From assembly GCA_024642295.1 (NCBI GenBank), contig JAHEBK010000006.1:1-16882 (forward strand): a DNA stretch of 16,882 bases, read 5' to 3'. The DNA is from Flavobacterium sp. GTDB lineage: Bacteria > Bacteroidota > Bacteroidia > Flavobacteriales > Flavobacteriaceae. Both the position numbers and the translations under genes were made by a program. Below, one piece after another: positions 1 to 7,007 of the stretch. Each line of letters starts with the position of its first letter. The stretch's first letter is position 1. The notes below the pieces were generated by a model that ran no database searches, had not been told where the DNA came from, and saw only the letters and a program-made list of their open reading frames with translations.

Positions 1-142
1 TTTTAAAACTTTTTCCGTCAATAGGATCAGTATAAGTATTCCCTTTTAAAGCCAAAGCTAAAACAGGACGTACGACATAACTTAAACGAATAAGAATCGG
101 CCGCGGAATGGTGTTGAGTATTAATTTGAATGCTTTTTTCAT
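1..142 (-). CDS. Probable class I SAM-dependent methyltransferase, N-terminal fragment
   Basis: This is the first 47 codons of a minus-strand gene that runs off the left edge of the window. It starts at the ATG at 142 and reads MKKAFKLILNTIPRPILIRL, then continues to a segment ending TDPIDGKSFK. I recognise this N-terminus as resembling SAM-dependent methyltransferases found next to map in flavobacteria; the SAM-binding motifs themselves lie outside the window, so the function is inferred from that resemblance only. It has the same orientation as map (677-1495) and probably shared its transcript before the GxxExxY cassette came between them. The left 41-bp repeat of that cassette ends five bases upstream of the ATG, so the ribosome-binding region is repeat-derived. 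Confidence 0.6.
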   Translation of the reverse strand, partial: MKKAFKLILNTIPRPILIRLSYVVRPVLALALKGNTYTDPIDGKSFK

Positions 143-146
143 TTCT

Positions 147-187
147 TTTCACAAAGATTCACAAAGTCACCACAGAGATTCACAAAG
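147..187. repeat. Left 41-bp inverted repeat of the GxxExxY cassette
   Basis: Four heptamers of the form CACARAG start at 150, 160, 171 and 181 (CACAAAG, CACAAAG, CACAGAG, CACAAAG), separated by ATT, TCAC and ATT. The reverse complement of 632-672 matches this stretch at 38 of 41 positions, with an uninterrupted 25-bp identity in the middle. The repeat fills almost all the space between the methyltransferase start (142) and the GxxExxY stop (192). Confidence 0.85.
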
Positions 188-191
188 TTTT

Positions 192-608
192 TTAAGAATC
201 CGATGGTGTGTTTATAAATCGTTTTATATTGTTTTTTAATATTTTACTATTGTAGTTCATTAAAAGGCCTAATGGATATTTTCCTAATTTTAAATAAGTA
301 AGAATTTGTGCAAAATGAACTGAGGTAAAGTTCTCAACCGTTTTTAGTTCAACCACAAGTTGGTCTTCAACTAATAAATCAATTCGGTATCCATGATCTA
401 ATTTTATTTTTTTATAGGTAATTGGAAGTGTTATCTCTTTGTCTACTTTTAGACCTGCATTTTTTATTTCATAAAAAAGACATTCTTGATATGCAGATTC
501 CAATAGTCCTGGGCCAAGTTGTCGATGTACCTCAATCGCAAGACCAATTACTTTATATGAAAGAGCTTGTAGATATTCTGAAACCGCTATAGGTTGTTCA
601 CTATCCAT
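192..608 (-). CDS. GxxExxY family protein, PD-(D/E)XK nuclease-like
   Basis: This 138-residue protein belongs to the GxxExxY family, named after the motif seen here as GPGLLESAY (G34, E37, Y40). Further along are D77 in YRIDLLV, E87 and K89 in VVELKT, and Q101/Y105 in AQILTYL. This order (acidic residue, D, ExK, QxxxY) fits the RecB/Cas4-like branch of PD-(D/E)XK nucleases, and every expected residue is present, so the protein may be an active nuclease. Its cellular role is not established to my knowledge. The length is normal for the family, and there is no signal peptide or membrane segment. The ATG at 608 gives the full family N-terminus. It is read in the same direction as map and lies between inverted repeats, which suggests a small mobile or selfish gene rather than a partner of map. 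Confidence 0.85.
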   Translation of the reverse strand: MDSEQPIAVSEYLQALSYKVIGLAIEVHRQLGPGLLESAYQECLFYEIKNAGLKVDKEITLPITYKKIKLDHGYRIDLLVEDQLVVELKTVENFTSVHFAQILTYLKLGKYPLGLLMNYNSKILKNNIKRFINTPSDS

Positions 609-631
609 TGTTTCTAATTTAAAAATAAAAT

Positions 632-672
632 CTTGGTGAATCTCTGTGGTGACTTTGTGAGTCTTAGTGAAA
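632..672. repeat. Right 41-bp inverted repeat of the GxxExxY cassette
   Basis: Read on the minus strand, this copy has heptamers CACTAAG, CACAAAG, CACAGAG and CACCAAG with the same 3, 4 and 3-base spacers as the left copy. It differs from the left repeat at three positions, two of them in the outermost heptamers. It lies in the leader of the GxxExxY gene and stops four bases short of the map stop codon. Confidence 0.85.
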
Positions 673-676
673 TAAC

Positions 677-1495
677 TTAGACTACCAAAGGTATTTTTCT
701 AAACTCATCCTCTTCATTGCTTACTATTCCCAATGCTTTGTAAATATAGGCGAAAGTCGAAAGTAATTCTGGTTTTCCGTCAACTAGTGCGATGTCGTGT
801 TCAAAATGAGCAGATGGTTTTCCATCAGCTGTTAGGATTGTCCATCCATCTTTTAGTTGCTTGATGTTACGCGTTCCTTGGTTAATCATCGGTTCAAGTG
901 CAATCACCATTCCTTCTACAAATAATTTTCCACGACCACGTTTTCCGTAGTTTGGCATTTCAGGATCTTCGTGCATTTTTTGACCTAAACCATGCCCTAC
1001 AAGTTCACGTACAACTCCGTAGCCATGACCTTCGGTGTATTTTTGGATAGCATTCCCTACGTCTTCCACACGGTTTCCAGCTTTGAATTCGCGGATACCT
1101 ACGTATAAAGATTCTTTGGTAACTTGTAATAATTTTTTGGTTTCAGGTGCCACTTCACCTACTTCAAAAGTATAGGCGTGGTCACCGTGAAAACCATTTT
1201 TGAAAGCTCCACAATCCACAGAGATAATATCTCCACTAACAAGAGGGGTATTGTTTGGAATTCCGTGTACTACTTGAGCATTTGGGCTCATACAAAGGGA
1301 ATTTGGAAACCCATATAAACCTAAGAAACTTGGTTCAGCGCCATGGTCTCTAATAAATGTTTCGGCTAATTTATCTAAATGTAAGGTAGTTACTCCTTCT
1401 TTAATCTCAGAAGCTAACATTCCTAATGTCTTGGATACGATTAAAGCACTTTCGCGCATTAATTCAATTTCTTCACGTGATTTTACAATAATCAT
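677..1495 (-). CDS. map: Type I methionine aminopeptidase
   Basis: This cytosolic metalloprotease removes the N-terminal methionine from new proteins. The 272 residues hold all five metal ligands at family spacing: D94 in SVDCG, D105 in GDHAYTF, H168 in GHGLG, E201 in ALEPM and E232 in FEHDIAL. H77 (VVHG) and H175 (MHEDP) match the substrate-binding histidines. The offset from the E. coli enzyme is a constant three residues. The C-terminal ~30 residues after the last ligand are an extension usual in Bacteroidota. The ATG at 1495 is preceded by a TACTTTTG -7 element, so it appears to have its own promoter just after the tolC-like gene. The methyltransferase downstream is on the same strand, with the GxxExxY cassette in between. 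Confidence 0.97.
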   Translation of the reverse strand: MIIVKSREEIELMRESALIVSKTLGMLASEIKEGVTTLHLDKLAETFIRDHGAEPSFLGLYGFPNSLCMSPNAQVVHGIPNNTPLVSGDIISVDCGAFKNGFHGDHAYTFEVGEVAPETKKLLQVTKESLYVGIREFKAGNRVEDVGNAIQKYTEGHGYGVVRELVGHGLGQKMHEDPEMPNYGKRGRGKLFVEGMVIALEPMINQGTRNIKQLKDGWTILTADGKPSAHFEHDIALVDGKPELLSTFAYIYKALGIVSNEEDEFRKIPLVV

Positions 1496-1515
1496 AGTTT
1501 TGAATTTTGAGATGG

Positions 1516-1523
1516 CAAAAGTA
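1516..1523 (-). promoter_or_regulatory. -7 promoter element for map
   Basis: On the minus strand this reads TACTTTTG, a perfect match to the Bacteroidota -7 consensus TAnnTTTG, 20 bases upstream of the map ATG. I see no clear TTG -33 box at 17-23 bases further upstream, which would fall inside the end of the tolC-like gene. Confidence 0.55.
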
Positions 1524-1537
1524 CAATTTTAATTGAT

Positions 1538-2947
1538 TTAATCAGGATTTGCCATTATTTTATATAGTTCAGAATTGGAAATACAAAACTCGTTATTCAG
1601 TGCAATTGCATTCAATTGCGCACTAATCAAACTACTTTCTCTACTATTGATTAAAAAAAGCGAACTTTCTCCAAAAGTAAATAGTCGTTCCTCTGAAGTC
1701 AACATCGTTTTATAATTTTTCACCAATTCGGTGGCTAGATTGCGCTGTTTTAATAAGGAGTTGATGACTTCTTTTTGTGCATTGATTTTGTTTTGAAGTT
1801 GCTGGCGTTCTAAATTCAATGAATTCGTTGTTTCTTGCAATTTAAATTTAGTTAACTTCAAGCTACCTCTTTCTTTTCTTAGAAATATCGGATACGCAAA
1901 GTCAATTCCAATTTTGTAATTTTCGAATTTGTAATTTTCGATATATTGTGGTTCTGATAAATAAGAATACCCAATATTGATTTTAGGTAAAAGACTGTTC
2001 GCTTTTAATTTTCGTTCCACATTCAAGATGTCAATTTTGCTTTCGATAGCATTTATTTTAGGATGTTCATTGATGGAAAAATCTGTCTGTAGAAGACTAT
2101 TTGTTCTTAAGGTTTCTTGAATGGTAGCTTCCAATTTTTTTTCTGGAAAAAGAGTGTCGGTAATTTCCATAGGTATGGAGTTTTCGAGCCATAAAAAATT
2201 AGAAAGTTCCAGTTTTGCTTTCGTTAATTTTAATTTCGAATTTTCTAAACTTAATATTCTACTAGTCAAACTAATTCCTGCTTCGATACTGTCAATTGCT
2301 CTTTTATCTCCTTGTTTGATAAGTGATGAAATTCCTTTGTATCGTATTTCAGCATTTGTTTTATATTGTGAATAGAGTTGGAATTCCTCATAATTACGTT
2401 TCCAATTAAAATAGGCAACTGAAGCATCGTATAGTATCGAAACAGCTTGAAGTTTTCTTTCAGCTTGGCTTAATTGTAATTGTAATTTTGCGCTACGTAA
2501 GTCAGCCATTCGTTGATTAATTAGCAGTCCTTGACCTAAAGGAATTGAAATGCCTAAGGATGCCAATCCTTGATTAGGAACATTGTTTTCGGGGTTTAGA
2601 AAAATTCCTTCATTTTGTTCAAATCCCGCTTTAATTTCGACACCGTACCAAGTTGGTATTTTGAAACTACTGTTAAAAATGGAATAATAGTTTTTGTCTT
2701 TAAATTGTTTTTTATCAAAGTCTACTTCAATTTTAGGGTCGAATGCACCTCTTGCGGCCATTAAATTAGCTTGCGCTTTGTTAATTTCTAAATTGGCATT
2801 TTTTACTAAAGGATGAAATTTTTTGACATAACCCAAGTATTCTTCAAATGTGAATTCGAAGTTTTTTTGAGTTTCTAAACTTGAATTGCTTTTTTGAGCG
2901 TTAAGTCCAGAACTGAATATTAGTAAAAATAGAACTATTTTTTTCAT
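1538..2947 (-). CDS. TolC family outer-membrane efflux protein
   Basis: This protein should form the outer-membrane channel of the tripartite exporter encoded with it. The 469 residues begin with a signal peptide, MKKIVLFLLIFSSGLNA, with cleavage likely before QKS. The rest is the long-helix pattern of the TolC/OEP family: a YLGYVKKFHPLVKNANLEINKAQANLMAARG segment type near residues 38-68 and a second copy of the helix-rich half after about residue 300. The LGISIPLGQGLL stretch near 130-143 is a typical strand-turn segment of these barrels. Its ATG overlaps the stop of the HlyD-like gene by one base (TAATG), so the two are translationally coupled. It is the last gene of the four-gene operon and has no obvious terminator before the map promoter. 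Confidence 0.92.
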   Translation of the reverse strand: MKKIVLFLLIFSSGLNAQKSNSSLETQKNFEFTFEEYLGYVKKFHPLVKNANLEINKAQANLMAARGAFDPKIEVDFDKKQFKDKNYYSIFNSSFKIPTWYGVEIKAGFEQNEGIFLNPENNVPNQGLASLGISIPLGQGLLINQRMADLRSAKLQLQLSQAERKLQAVSILYDASVAYFNWKRNYEEFQLYSQYKTNAEIRYKGISSLIKQGDKRAIDSIEAGISLTSRILSLENSKLKLTKAKLELSNFLWLENSIPMEITDTLFPEKKLEATIQETLRTNSLLQTDFSINEHPKINAIESKIDILNVERKLKANSLLPKINIGYSYLSEPQYIENYKFENYKIGIDFAYPIFLRKERGSLKLTKFKLQETTNSLNLERQQLQNKINAQKEVINSLLKQRNLATELVKNYKTMLTSEERLFTFGESSLFLINSRESSLISAQLNAIALNNEFCISNSELYKIMANPD

Positions 2948-4299
2948 TATTTTTTTGCTTTAGCTGTCTTTGATGCTTTAGGTTCATAATAATCAGGAGG
3001 GAATCCGTTTAAGGTTCTCCATATTTCAAACCATACAGGAACGGTATTCAATAATGCAATTGTTTGTGCTCCAGAACCGATACTAATTTGTTTTGGCCAG
3101 CTAGCTTCTTCGGGGTCAGGGGCAATCAAGACTCTGAATTTTCCATTATCACTAATGAAGTTTTCAACTGCAACAATTTTTCCGCCAAAAGTTCCATAGG
3201 ACATATCAGGCCATCCAGAAAACACAATTGTAGGCCATCCATCAAACCATACTCTTACTTTTTCACCTTTAGAAATTAAAGGAAGATCAAGCGGATTGAC
3301 ATAGGTTTCTACAGCAATATCATATTCTGATGGCATTATTGTAACGATAGGCGTTCCTTCCTTAATAGTTTCGCCAATTCCTGCTTGCAATGCCCTATTG
3401 ATATATCCATTTTGAACCGCTTTGATATAGTACATTCCATTACGAATGCTATAGTTAGCATATTGATTTTCTAATTTGTTTACTTGTGCTTCAGTATCGT
3501 ATTGATTGCTTAAGGCAGTAAATTGATCACTTTCGGCTTTTGAAAATTTCTCGTTGTATTCGGCAGTAATTCTATTGATTTCTACTTTTGAGTTTAAATA
3601 ATCGTTTTTGCTTGTCAGTAATTTATTTTCCTGAGTTATGATTTTAGCTTCTACTTCTTGTAGTTTTAATCTTTTTTCTTCAACATCAGTTAGTGGTTTT
3701 AATCCCTCACTTTGCAATTGAATGGCACGATTGTATTGCGTTTGAGCGATTTTTAGTTGTGTTTTGACTGCCACTAAATCAATAGAATCACTTTTTATTT
3801 TTAGCTCTGATTGTTTGATTTTATTTTCAGCTTGTTCTAATTTTAATTTTTGTTCTTTTAAAATTGACTGAATTTGATTGGATAACGAACCTACCTTTGA
3901 ATCATAGGAAGCTAATGCGTTTTTTTTAGCATTTACCTGATTTTTGGTATTTTGAACTAAATTCGGGTCCATATAATCCTCTTTTATTTCAGATATAAAT
4001 AAGATAGTGTCTCCTTTTTTTACAAAATCACCTTCTTGAACATACCATTTTTCAATTCGACCCGAAATCACACTTTGTATCGATTGTGGTCTTTGATTAG
4101 GTTTTAAAGTAGTTACGGCTCCTTTTCCAGAAATGTTTTGGGTCCAAGGCAGAAACAGAGCTAAAATTGCAATTATCGATACGATAGTGATAATCTTATT
4201 TAAAATTTTATAATGCGGTCTAGTTTCTAAATCCTTTACAGTTTTGTATCGTTGTAAAAGTGCAACGTTGTGCTTATTATTGTTAGAGATGTTTAGCAT
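2947..4299 (-). CDS. HlyD family membrane-fusion (periplasmic adaptor) protein
   Basis: The 450-residue adaptor links the inner-membrane ABC exporter to the TolC-like channel. Residues 1-32 are cytoplasmic and 33-51 form one membrane anchor. A lipoyl/barrel-sandwich half-motif follows at about 74-103 (SVISGRIEKWYVQEGDFVKK). A long coiled-coil hairpin rich in K, E, Q and L spans about 115-280, and a second barrel-sandwich strand set (YIKAVQNGYINRAL) returns at about 292-305. The beta-barrel domain follows, and the C-terminus is lysine-rich (KASKTAKAKK). A single N-terminal membrane span with a long hairpin is the layout of type I secretion adaptors such as HlyD rather than lipid-anchored RND adaptors. 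The start ATG is four bases after the stop of the ABC gene and its stop overlaps the tolC-like start. Confidence 0.92.
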   Translation of the reverse strand: MLNISNNNKHNVALLQRYKTVKDLETRPHYKILNKIITIVSIIAILALFLPWTQNISGKGAVTTLKPNQRPQSIQSVISGRIEKWYVQEGDFVKKGDTILFISEIKEDYMDPNLVQNTKNQVNAKKNALASYDSKVGSLSNQIQSILKEQKLKLEQAENKIKQSELKIKSDSIDLVAVKTQLKIAQTQYNRAIQLQSEGLKPLTDVEEKRLKLQEVEAKIITQENKLLTSKNDYLNSKVEINRITAEYNEKFSKAESDQFTALSNQYDTEAQVNKLENQYANYSIRNGMYYIKAVQNGYINRALQAGIGETIKEGTPIVTIMPSEYDIAVETYVNPLDLPLISKGEKVRVWFDGWPTIVFSGWPDMSYGTFGGKIVAVENFISDNGKFRVLIAPDPEEASWPKQISIGSGAQTIALLNTVPVWFEIWRTLNGFPPDYYEPKASKTAKAKK

Positions 4300-4303
4300 A
4301 ATA

Positions 4304-5962
4304 TTATATTTTAGAATCTAAAATGATTTTTCCTTTTTGCAGTTTTATGTGACGATTACACTTTGTTTTCCAATATGGATTTTTGGATGAAACTATAATG
4401 GTCCATTTGTGTTTGTCTGAAGTTAAAAAATCAATGATTTCATTGGCTACTTTTTCGTCCATTGTATCAGTGGGGTCTTCATAAAATAAAATTTGAGGTT
4501 TTGTAATAATGCTTCTTGCTAATATTATTTTTTGTGCATTAGATGATGAAAGCTGTTTGCCTTCTGGAAATAAAGGAGTCTCTAAGCCTTGTGGTAATGA
4601 TTTAATAAAATCAGTAAGTTGAACGCCTTCAAGAGCCCATCTAATATTTTCTTCTGTAATACTACTATCATTAAATGATAAGTTTTCTAATACTGTGCCT
4701 TCAAAAGGAGTTTCGCCATAAACTATACTTGAAATTTGGGCTCGGTATTGATTTAGATTTATCTTTTTGAACGTATCGTCATTGATAAATAATGCCCCTG
4801 AAGAAGGTTGTATTAAACCCGAAAGAATACGGGTTAGGGTTGTCTTTCCAGAGCCATTCTCGCCATCGATATAAATGCGTTCGGATTGGTTTATTACTAA
4901 TGAAATATCGTCTAATATTTTGATTTTAGAATCAGGGAATTTAAAGCTTATATGTTCAGCATCTAATGAAATTGAGTTGTAGCAATTATCATATTCAATA
5001 GGGAAATCCTCTTCTAAAGACATATCAGTAACGAGTCCTATTTTTTCAATAGAAGTTAAAACATCATAAAATGTTTCAAGCCCAATTATTATTTTTTCGA
5101 CAGAGTTTATGACTAATAAAATTATAATCTCAGCCGCAACAAATTGTCCCATATTCATTTCTTGAGACAATACTAAATAGCCCCCAATAGAGAGTAAACT
5201 AGCAGTGATTATTATTTTAAAAATGATAAGTTGGGTGAACTGTGATTTGATTACCGTAAAATGTTTTTCCCTATATTTTAGGTAATCAGTGGTTATGTGG
5301 TCGTTTTTTTCTAAGGCATAATTGTGATGTAATTGATTTCTAAAACTAAAATTATTACGTGCTAATTCCTGTAGCCAAGCAGCAACTTTATATTTGTATT
5401 TAGACTCCATAAGACTGCTTTGAAGTCCAGGGTTATAGGAGAATTTAAATATAAAATAAAGCAGAATAATTAATAAAAAACCAAATATGATAAAGTAATT
5501 ATGGTACAATGATAGTAATATAATTCCAAATACAATTTGAAGTAAGGCTCCTGAAAAATCGAGTAGTAATTTAGAAGTTCCTTTTTGAATGGTTAGCGTA
5601 TCAAAAAAACGATTGGCTAATTCAGGAGGGTAACTATTATAGTATTCCTCAAATTTAATTTTTGGTAATCGAACAGCAAATTCAAAGGAAGAACGAACAA
5701 ATATTTTTTGTTGTAAATTTTCTGTGATTCGTAATTGCATTAATGATAAAATACCAACCAATGCAACACCAAAAACAACTAGAACAATCAAAACAATCCA
5801 AGATACACTTGCTCTGCCGGATTGAATAAAATTTGTAATCGCCTGGATGCCGAGTGGTAATGACAAACTAACGAGTCCCGAAAAGATAGCGTAAAAAAAT
5901 AATTGATAAACATCTTTTTTGTCTAATTCAAGTAAATTGTAAAATCGTTTTAATGGTTTCAT
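4304..5962 (-). CDS. ABC exporter, fused membrane domain and degenerate ATPase domain
   Basis: This is the 552-residue inner-membrane half-transporter of the operon, expected to work as a dimer. Residues 1-300 hold about six membrane spans (clusters near 20-45, 54-76, 135-175, 245-265 and 275-295) with the ABC-exporter fold. There is no N-terminal peptidase domain. The ATPase domain starts near 330. Walker A is intact (GENGSGKTT, K373). The other motifs are off-consensus: the Q-loop glutamine aligns with Y (SIVYGETPFEG, ~413-422), the signature is LSSSN instead of LSGGQ (471-475), Walker B ends E-D instead of D-E (ILFYED, 491-496), and the H-loop histidine is replaced (TIIVSSKNP, S526). The fold and dimer interface residues look otherwise normal, and the reading frame is uninterrupted, so it is probably functional but with unusual ATP use. 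The substrate cannot be told from sequence. Confidence 0.9.
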   Translation of the reverse strand: MKPLKRFYNLLELDKKDVYQLFFYAIFSGLVSLSLPLGIQAITNFIQSGRASVSWIVLIVLVVFGVALVGILSLMQLRITENLQQKIFVRSSFEFAVRLPKIKFEEYYNSYPPELANRFFDTLTIQKGTSKLLLDFSGALLQIVFGIILLSLYHNYFIIFGFLLIILLYFIFKFSYNPGLQSSLMESKYKYKVAAWLQELARNNFSFRNQLHHNYALEKNDHITTDYLKYREKHFTVIKSQFTQLIIFKIIITASLLSIGGYLVLSQEMNMGQFVAAEIIILLVINSVEKIIIGLETFYDVLTSIEKIGLVTDMSLEEDFPIEYDNCYNSISLDAEHISFKFPDSKIKILDDISLVINQSERIYIDGENGSGKTTLTRILSGLIQPSSGALFINDDTFKKINLNQYRAQISSIVYGETPFEGTVLENLSFNDSSITEENIRWALEGVQLTDFIKSLPQGLETPLFPEGKQLSSSNAQKIILARSIITKPQILFYEDPTDTMDEKVANEIIDFLTSDKHKWTIIVSSKNPYWKTKCNRHIKLQKGKIILDSKI

Positions 5963-5965
5963 GTT

Positions 5966-6640
5966 TTATTTTTTTAGAATCGAAGTAATAAGGTTCAAAT
6001 AAAAATCAGTTGGAGTGATTTCGTCATTACAGTTGGTGATGGATTTTAAATGGTCATTTAAGAAGTATTGATGTAAGGCTCCCTCTATTATAGATGAGGC
6101 TAAACTTTTAGGGTAAAGATAGTCTGAATTGACTTCAATAATTAACATTACAATTCGATTAATTACATTTTTATAAATTACAAAAAAACCTTCTTTATTT
6201 TCTTCATCGACTTCTTTGGTGTGAAGGATTTTTGTGAATTCAGCAATGATGATGCGACAAAGTATTGCTTCATTGATATGTGGGATAGAATGATCTTCTT
6301 CAGCCTTTTCTGTAACAACAGTTATTGCCCGTTTTAATTTCTCCATCGGGTCATCAATATTTGTCAATTTGAAAACCATTTTATACTCTATCCAACTCCA
6401 ATACCAAGAACACAGGTAAACTAATAGTTTGTGTTTGTTTTCAAAATAACGGTATATTGAACTTTCATTTGAACCTATCTTTTCGCCTAATTTTTTAAAA
6501 GTAAAATTTTCAAAACCTATTTCGTCAATTAATAAAATACTCTCCTCAATAATTCTTTTCCCTAAGATTGAAGTTTCAGGATCTTTGACGTATATTTTTT
6601 CGTTGACTTTGATAGTCAAGTTTGATAATATTGATTTCAT
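5966..6640 (-). CDS. TetR/AcrR family transcriptional regulator
   Basis: The 224-residue protein is the first gene of the exporter operon and probably its repressor. An N-terminal DNA-binding domain covers about residues 25-72, with a helix-turn-helix at 47-67 (FTFKKLGEKIGSNESSIYRY followed by FENKHKLL), the TetR hallmark. The C-terminal part, rich in hydrophobic helices and cysteines, would bind a ligand and dimerise but resembles no specific subfamily to me. The first 24 residues precede the usual domain start and may be a short extension; the ATG at 6640 sits 18 bases after a TATATTTG promoter element, which supports it. Its stop is three bases before the ABC gene, so regulator and exporter are cotranscribed, pointing to autoregulation. 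Confidence 0.9.
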   Translation of the reverse strand: MKSILSNLTIKVNEKIYVKDPETSILGKRIIEESILLIDEIGFENFTFKKLGEKIGSNESSIYRYFENKHKLLVYLCSWYWSWIEYKMVFKLTNIDDPMEKLKRAITVVTEKAEEDHSIPHINEAILCRIIIAEFTKILHTKEVDEENKEGFFVIYKNVINRIVMLIIEVNSDYLYPKSLASSIIEGALHQYFLNDHLKSITNCNDEITPTDFYLNLITSILKK

Positions 6641-6657
6641 ATTGAGCGGGTTTTGCG

Positions 6658-6665
6658 CAAATATA
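6658..6665 (-). promoter_or_regulatory. -7 promoter element for the exporter operon
   Basis: On the minus strand this reads TATATTTG, a perfect TAnnTTTG match, 17 bases upstream of the tetR-like ATG. No TTG box is evident at the usual upstream distance. It is the only promoter-like element I can find for the four-gene operon. Confidence 0.6.
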
Positions 6666-6669
6666 ACAG

Positions 6670-6680
6670 TAATACTATTA
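6670..6680. promoter_or_regulatory. Candidate operator palindrome for the TetR-like regulator
   Basis: TAATACTATTA is a perfect 11-bp palindrome (TAATA-C-TATTA). It lies four bases upstream of the -7 element on the minus strand, inside the promoter spacer, where a repressor would block RNA polymerase. It is short and AT-rich, so chance is a real alternative. Confidence 0.3.
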
Positions 6681-6862
6681 ATAATGAAATTTTAACTTTT
6701 ATTTATTACTTTGATTATCATAAAGTATCCGAAGTAAAGTTGAACTCGGGTTTGGTTTTTTATGGCAGTTTTAAAAAAAAAATCATGTTTTGAAAATTGA
6801 AGTTTATGGCTATCAAATAGGGTTTAAAAAGAGGTTCTTTTATTTTGTTTCGCTTTAGTTTC

Positions 6863-6929
6863 AAAAAAAAATACCGCAGATTAACAAATTTTAAAATATT
6901 TATAATTGAATAATTTGCGAATCTGCGGT
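6863..6929 (-). terminator. Large imperfect hairpin with T-run, probable terminator and repeat
   Basis: Arms 6873-6890 and 6912-6929 pair at 16 of 18 positions (ACCGCAGATT...AAATT), with a 21-base AT-rich loop. On the minus strand the hairpin is followed by nine T (A-run 6863-6871), the form of an intrinsic terminator for the permease gene. The right arm read on the minus strand contains two related octamers, CGCAGATT and CGCAAATT, so it may also be a member of a dispersed intergenic repeat family. Confidence 0.5.
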
Positions 6930-6949
6930 GTAAAATTCTAATTTAACTT

Positions 6950-6968
6950 AGCAGACTTTTAGTCTGCT
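6950..6968. repeat. Short perfect hairpin downstream of the permease gene
   Basis: AGCAGACT (6950-6957) and AGTCTGCT (6961-6968) form a perfect 8-bp stem with a TTT loop. No T-run follows on either strand. It lies 40 bases after the permease stop and could protect the mRNA end or assist termination. Confidence 0.5.
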
Positions 6969-7007
6969 GAACCCAATCAATGTACTTTAAGGTTCAACTG
7001 GTTTAGT

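Larger units (their letters stand above)
147..672 (-). mobile_element. Possible repeat-bounded cassette carrying a GxxExxY gene
   Basis: The unit consists of two inverted 41-bp repeats (147-187 and 632-672) and a single gene between them. Its right end lies four bases from the stop codon of map and its left end four bases from the start codon of the next gene, so it fills the whole intergenic space. No transposase is present, and I could not pick out a target-site duplication. The design resembles a non-autonomous element or a toxin/nuclease islet. That it moved as a unit is inference from the inverted repeats and its position in a same-strand gene pair. Confidence 0.45.
6681..7007. other. 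Intergenic region between tetR-like operon and bicarbonate permease
   Basis: I see no gene in this stretch. The part next to the tetR-like gene (6681-6860) shows only AT-rich sequence with no strong structure. The part next to the permease gene holds two hairpins, listed separately (6863-6929 and 6950-6968), that probably end permease transcription. Confidence 0.6.

Noticed and set aside
147..187. CRISPR-like short repeats
   Set aside because: The heptamers are only 7 bases with 3-4 base gaps, so there are no spacers, and no cas gene is nearby.
2121..2375. Open frame of 84 codons on the plus strand
   Set aside because: Antisense to the tolC-like gene, with no recognisable domain; the opposite frame has clear family features.
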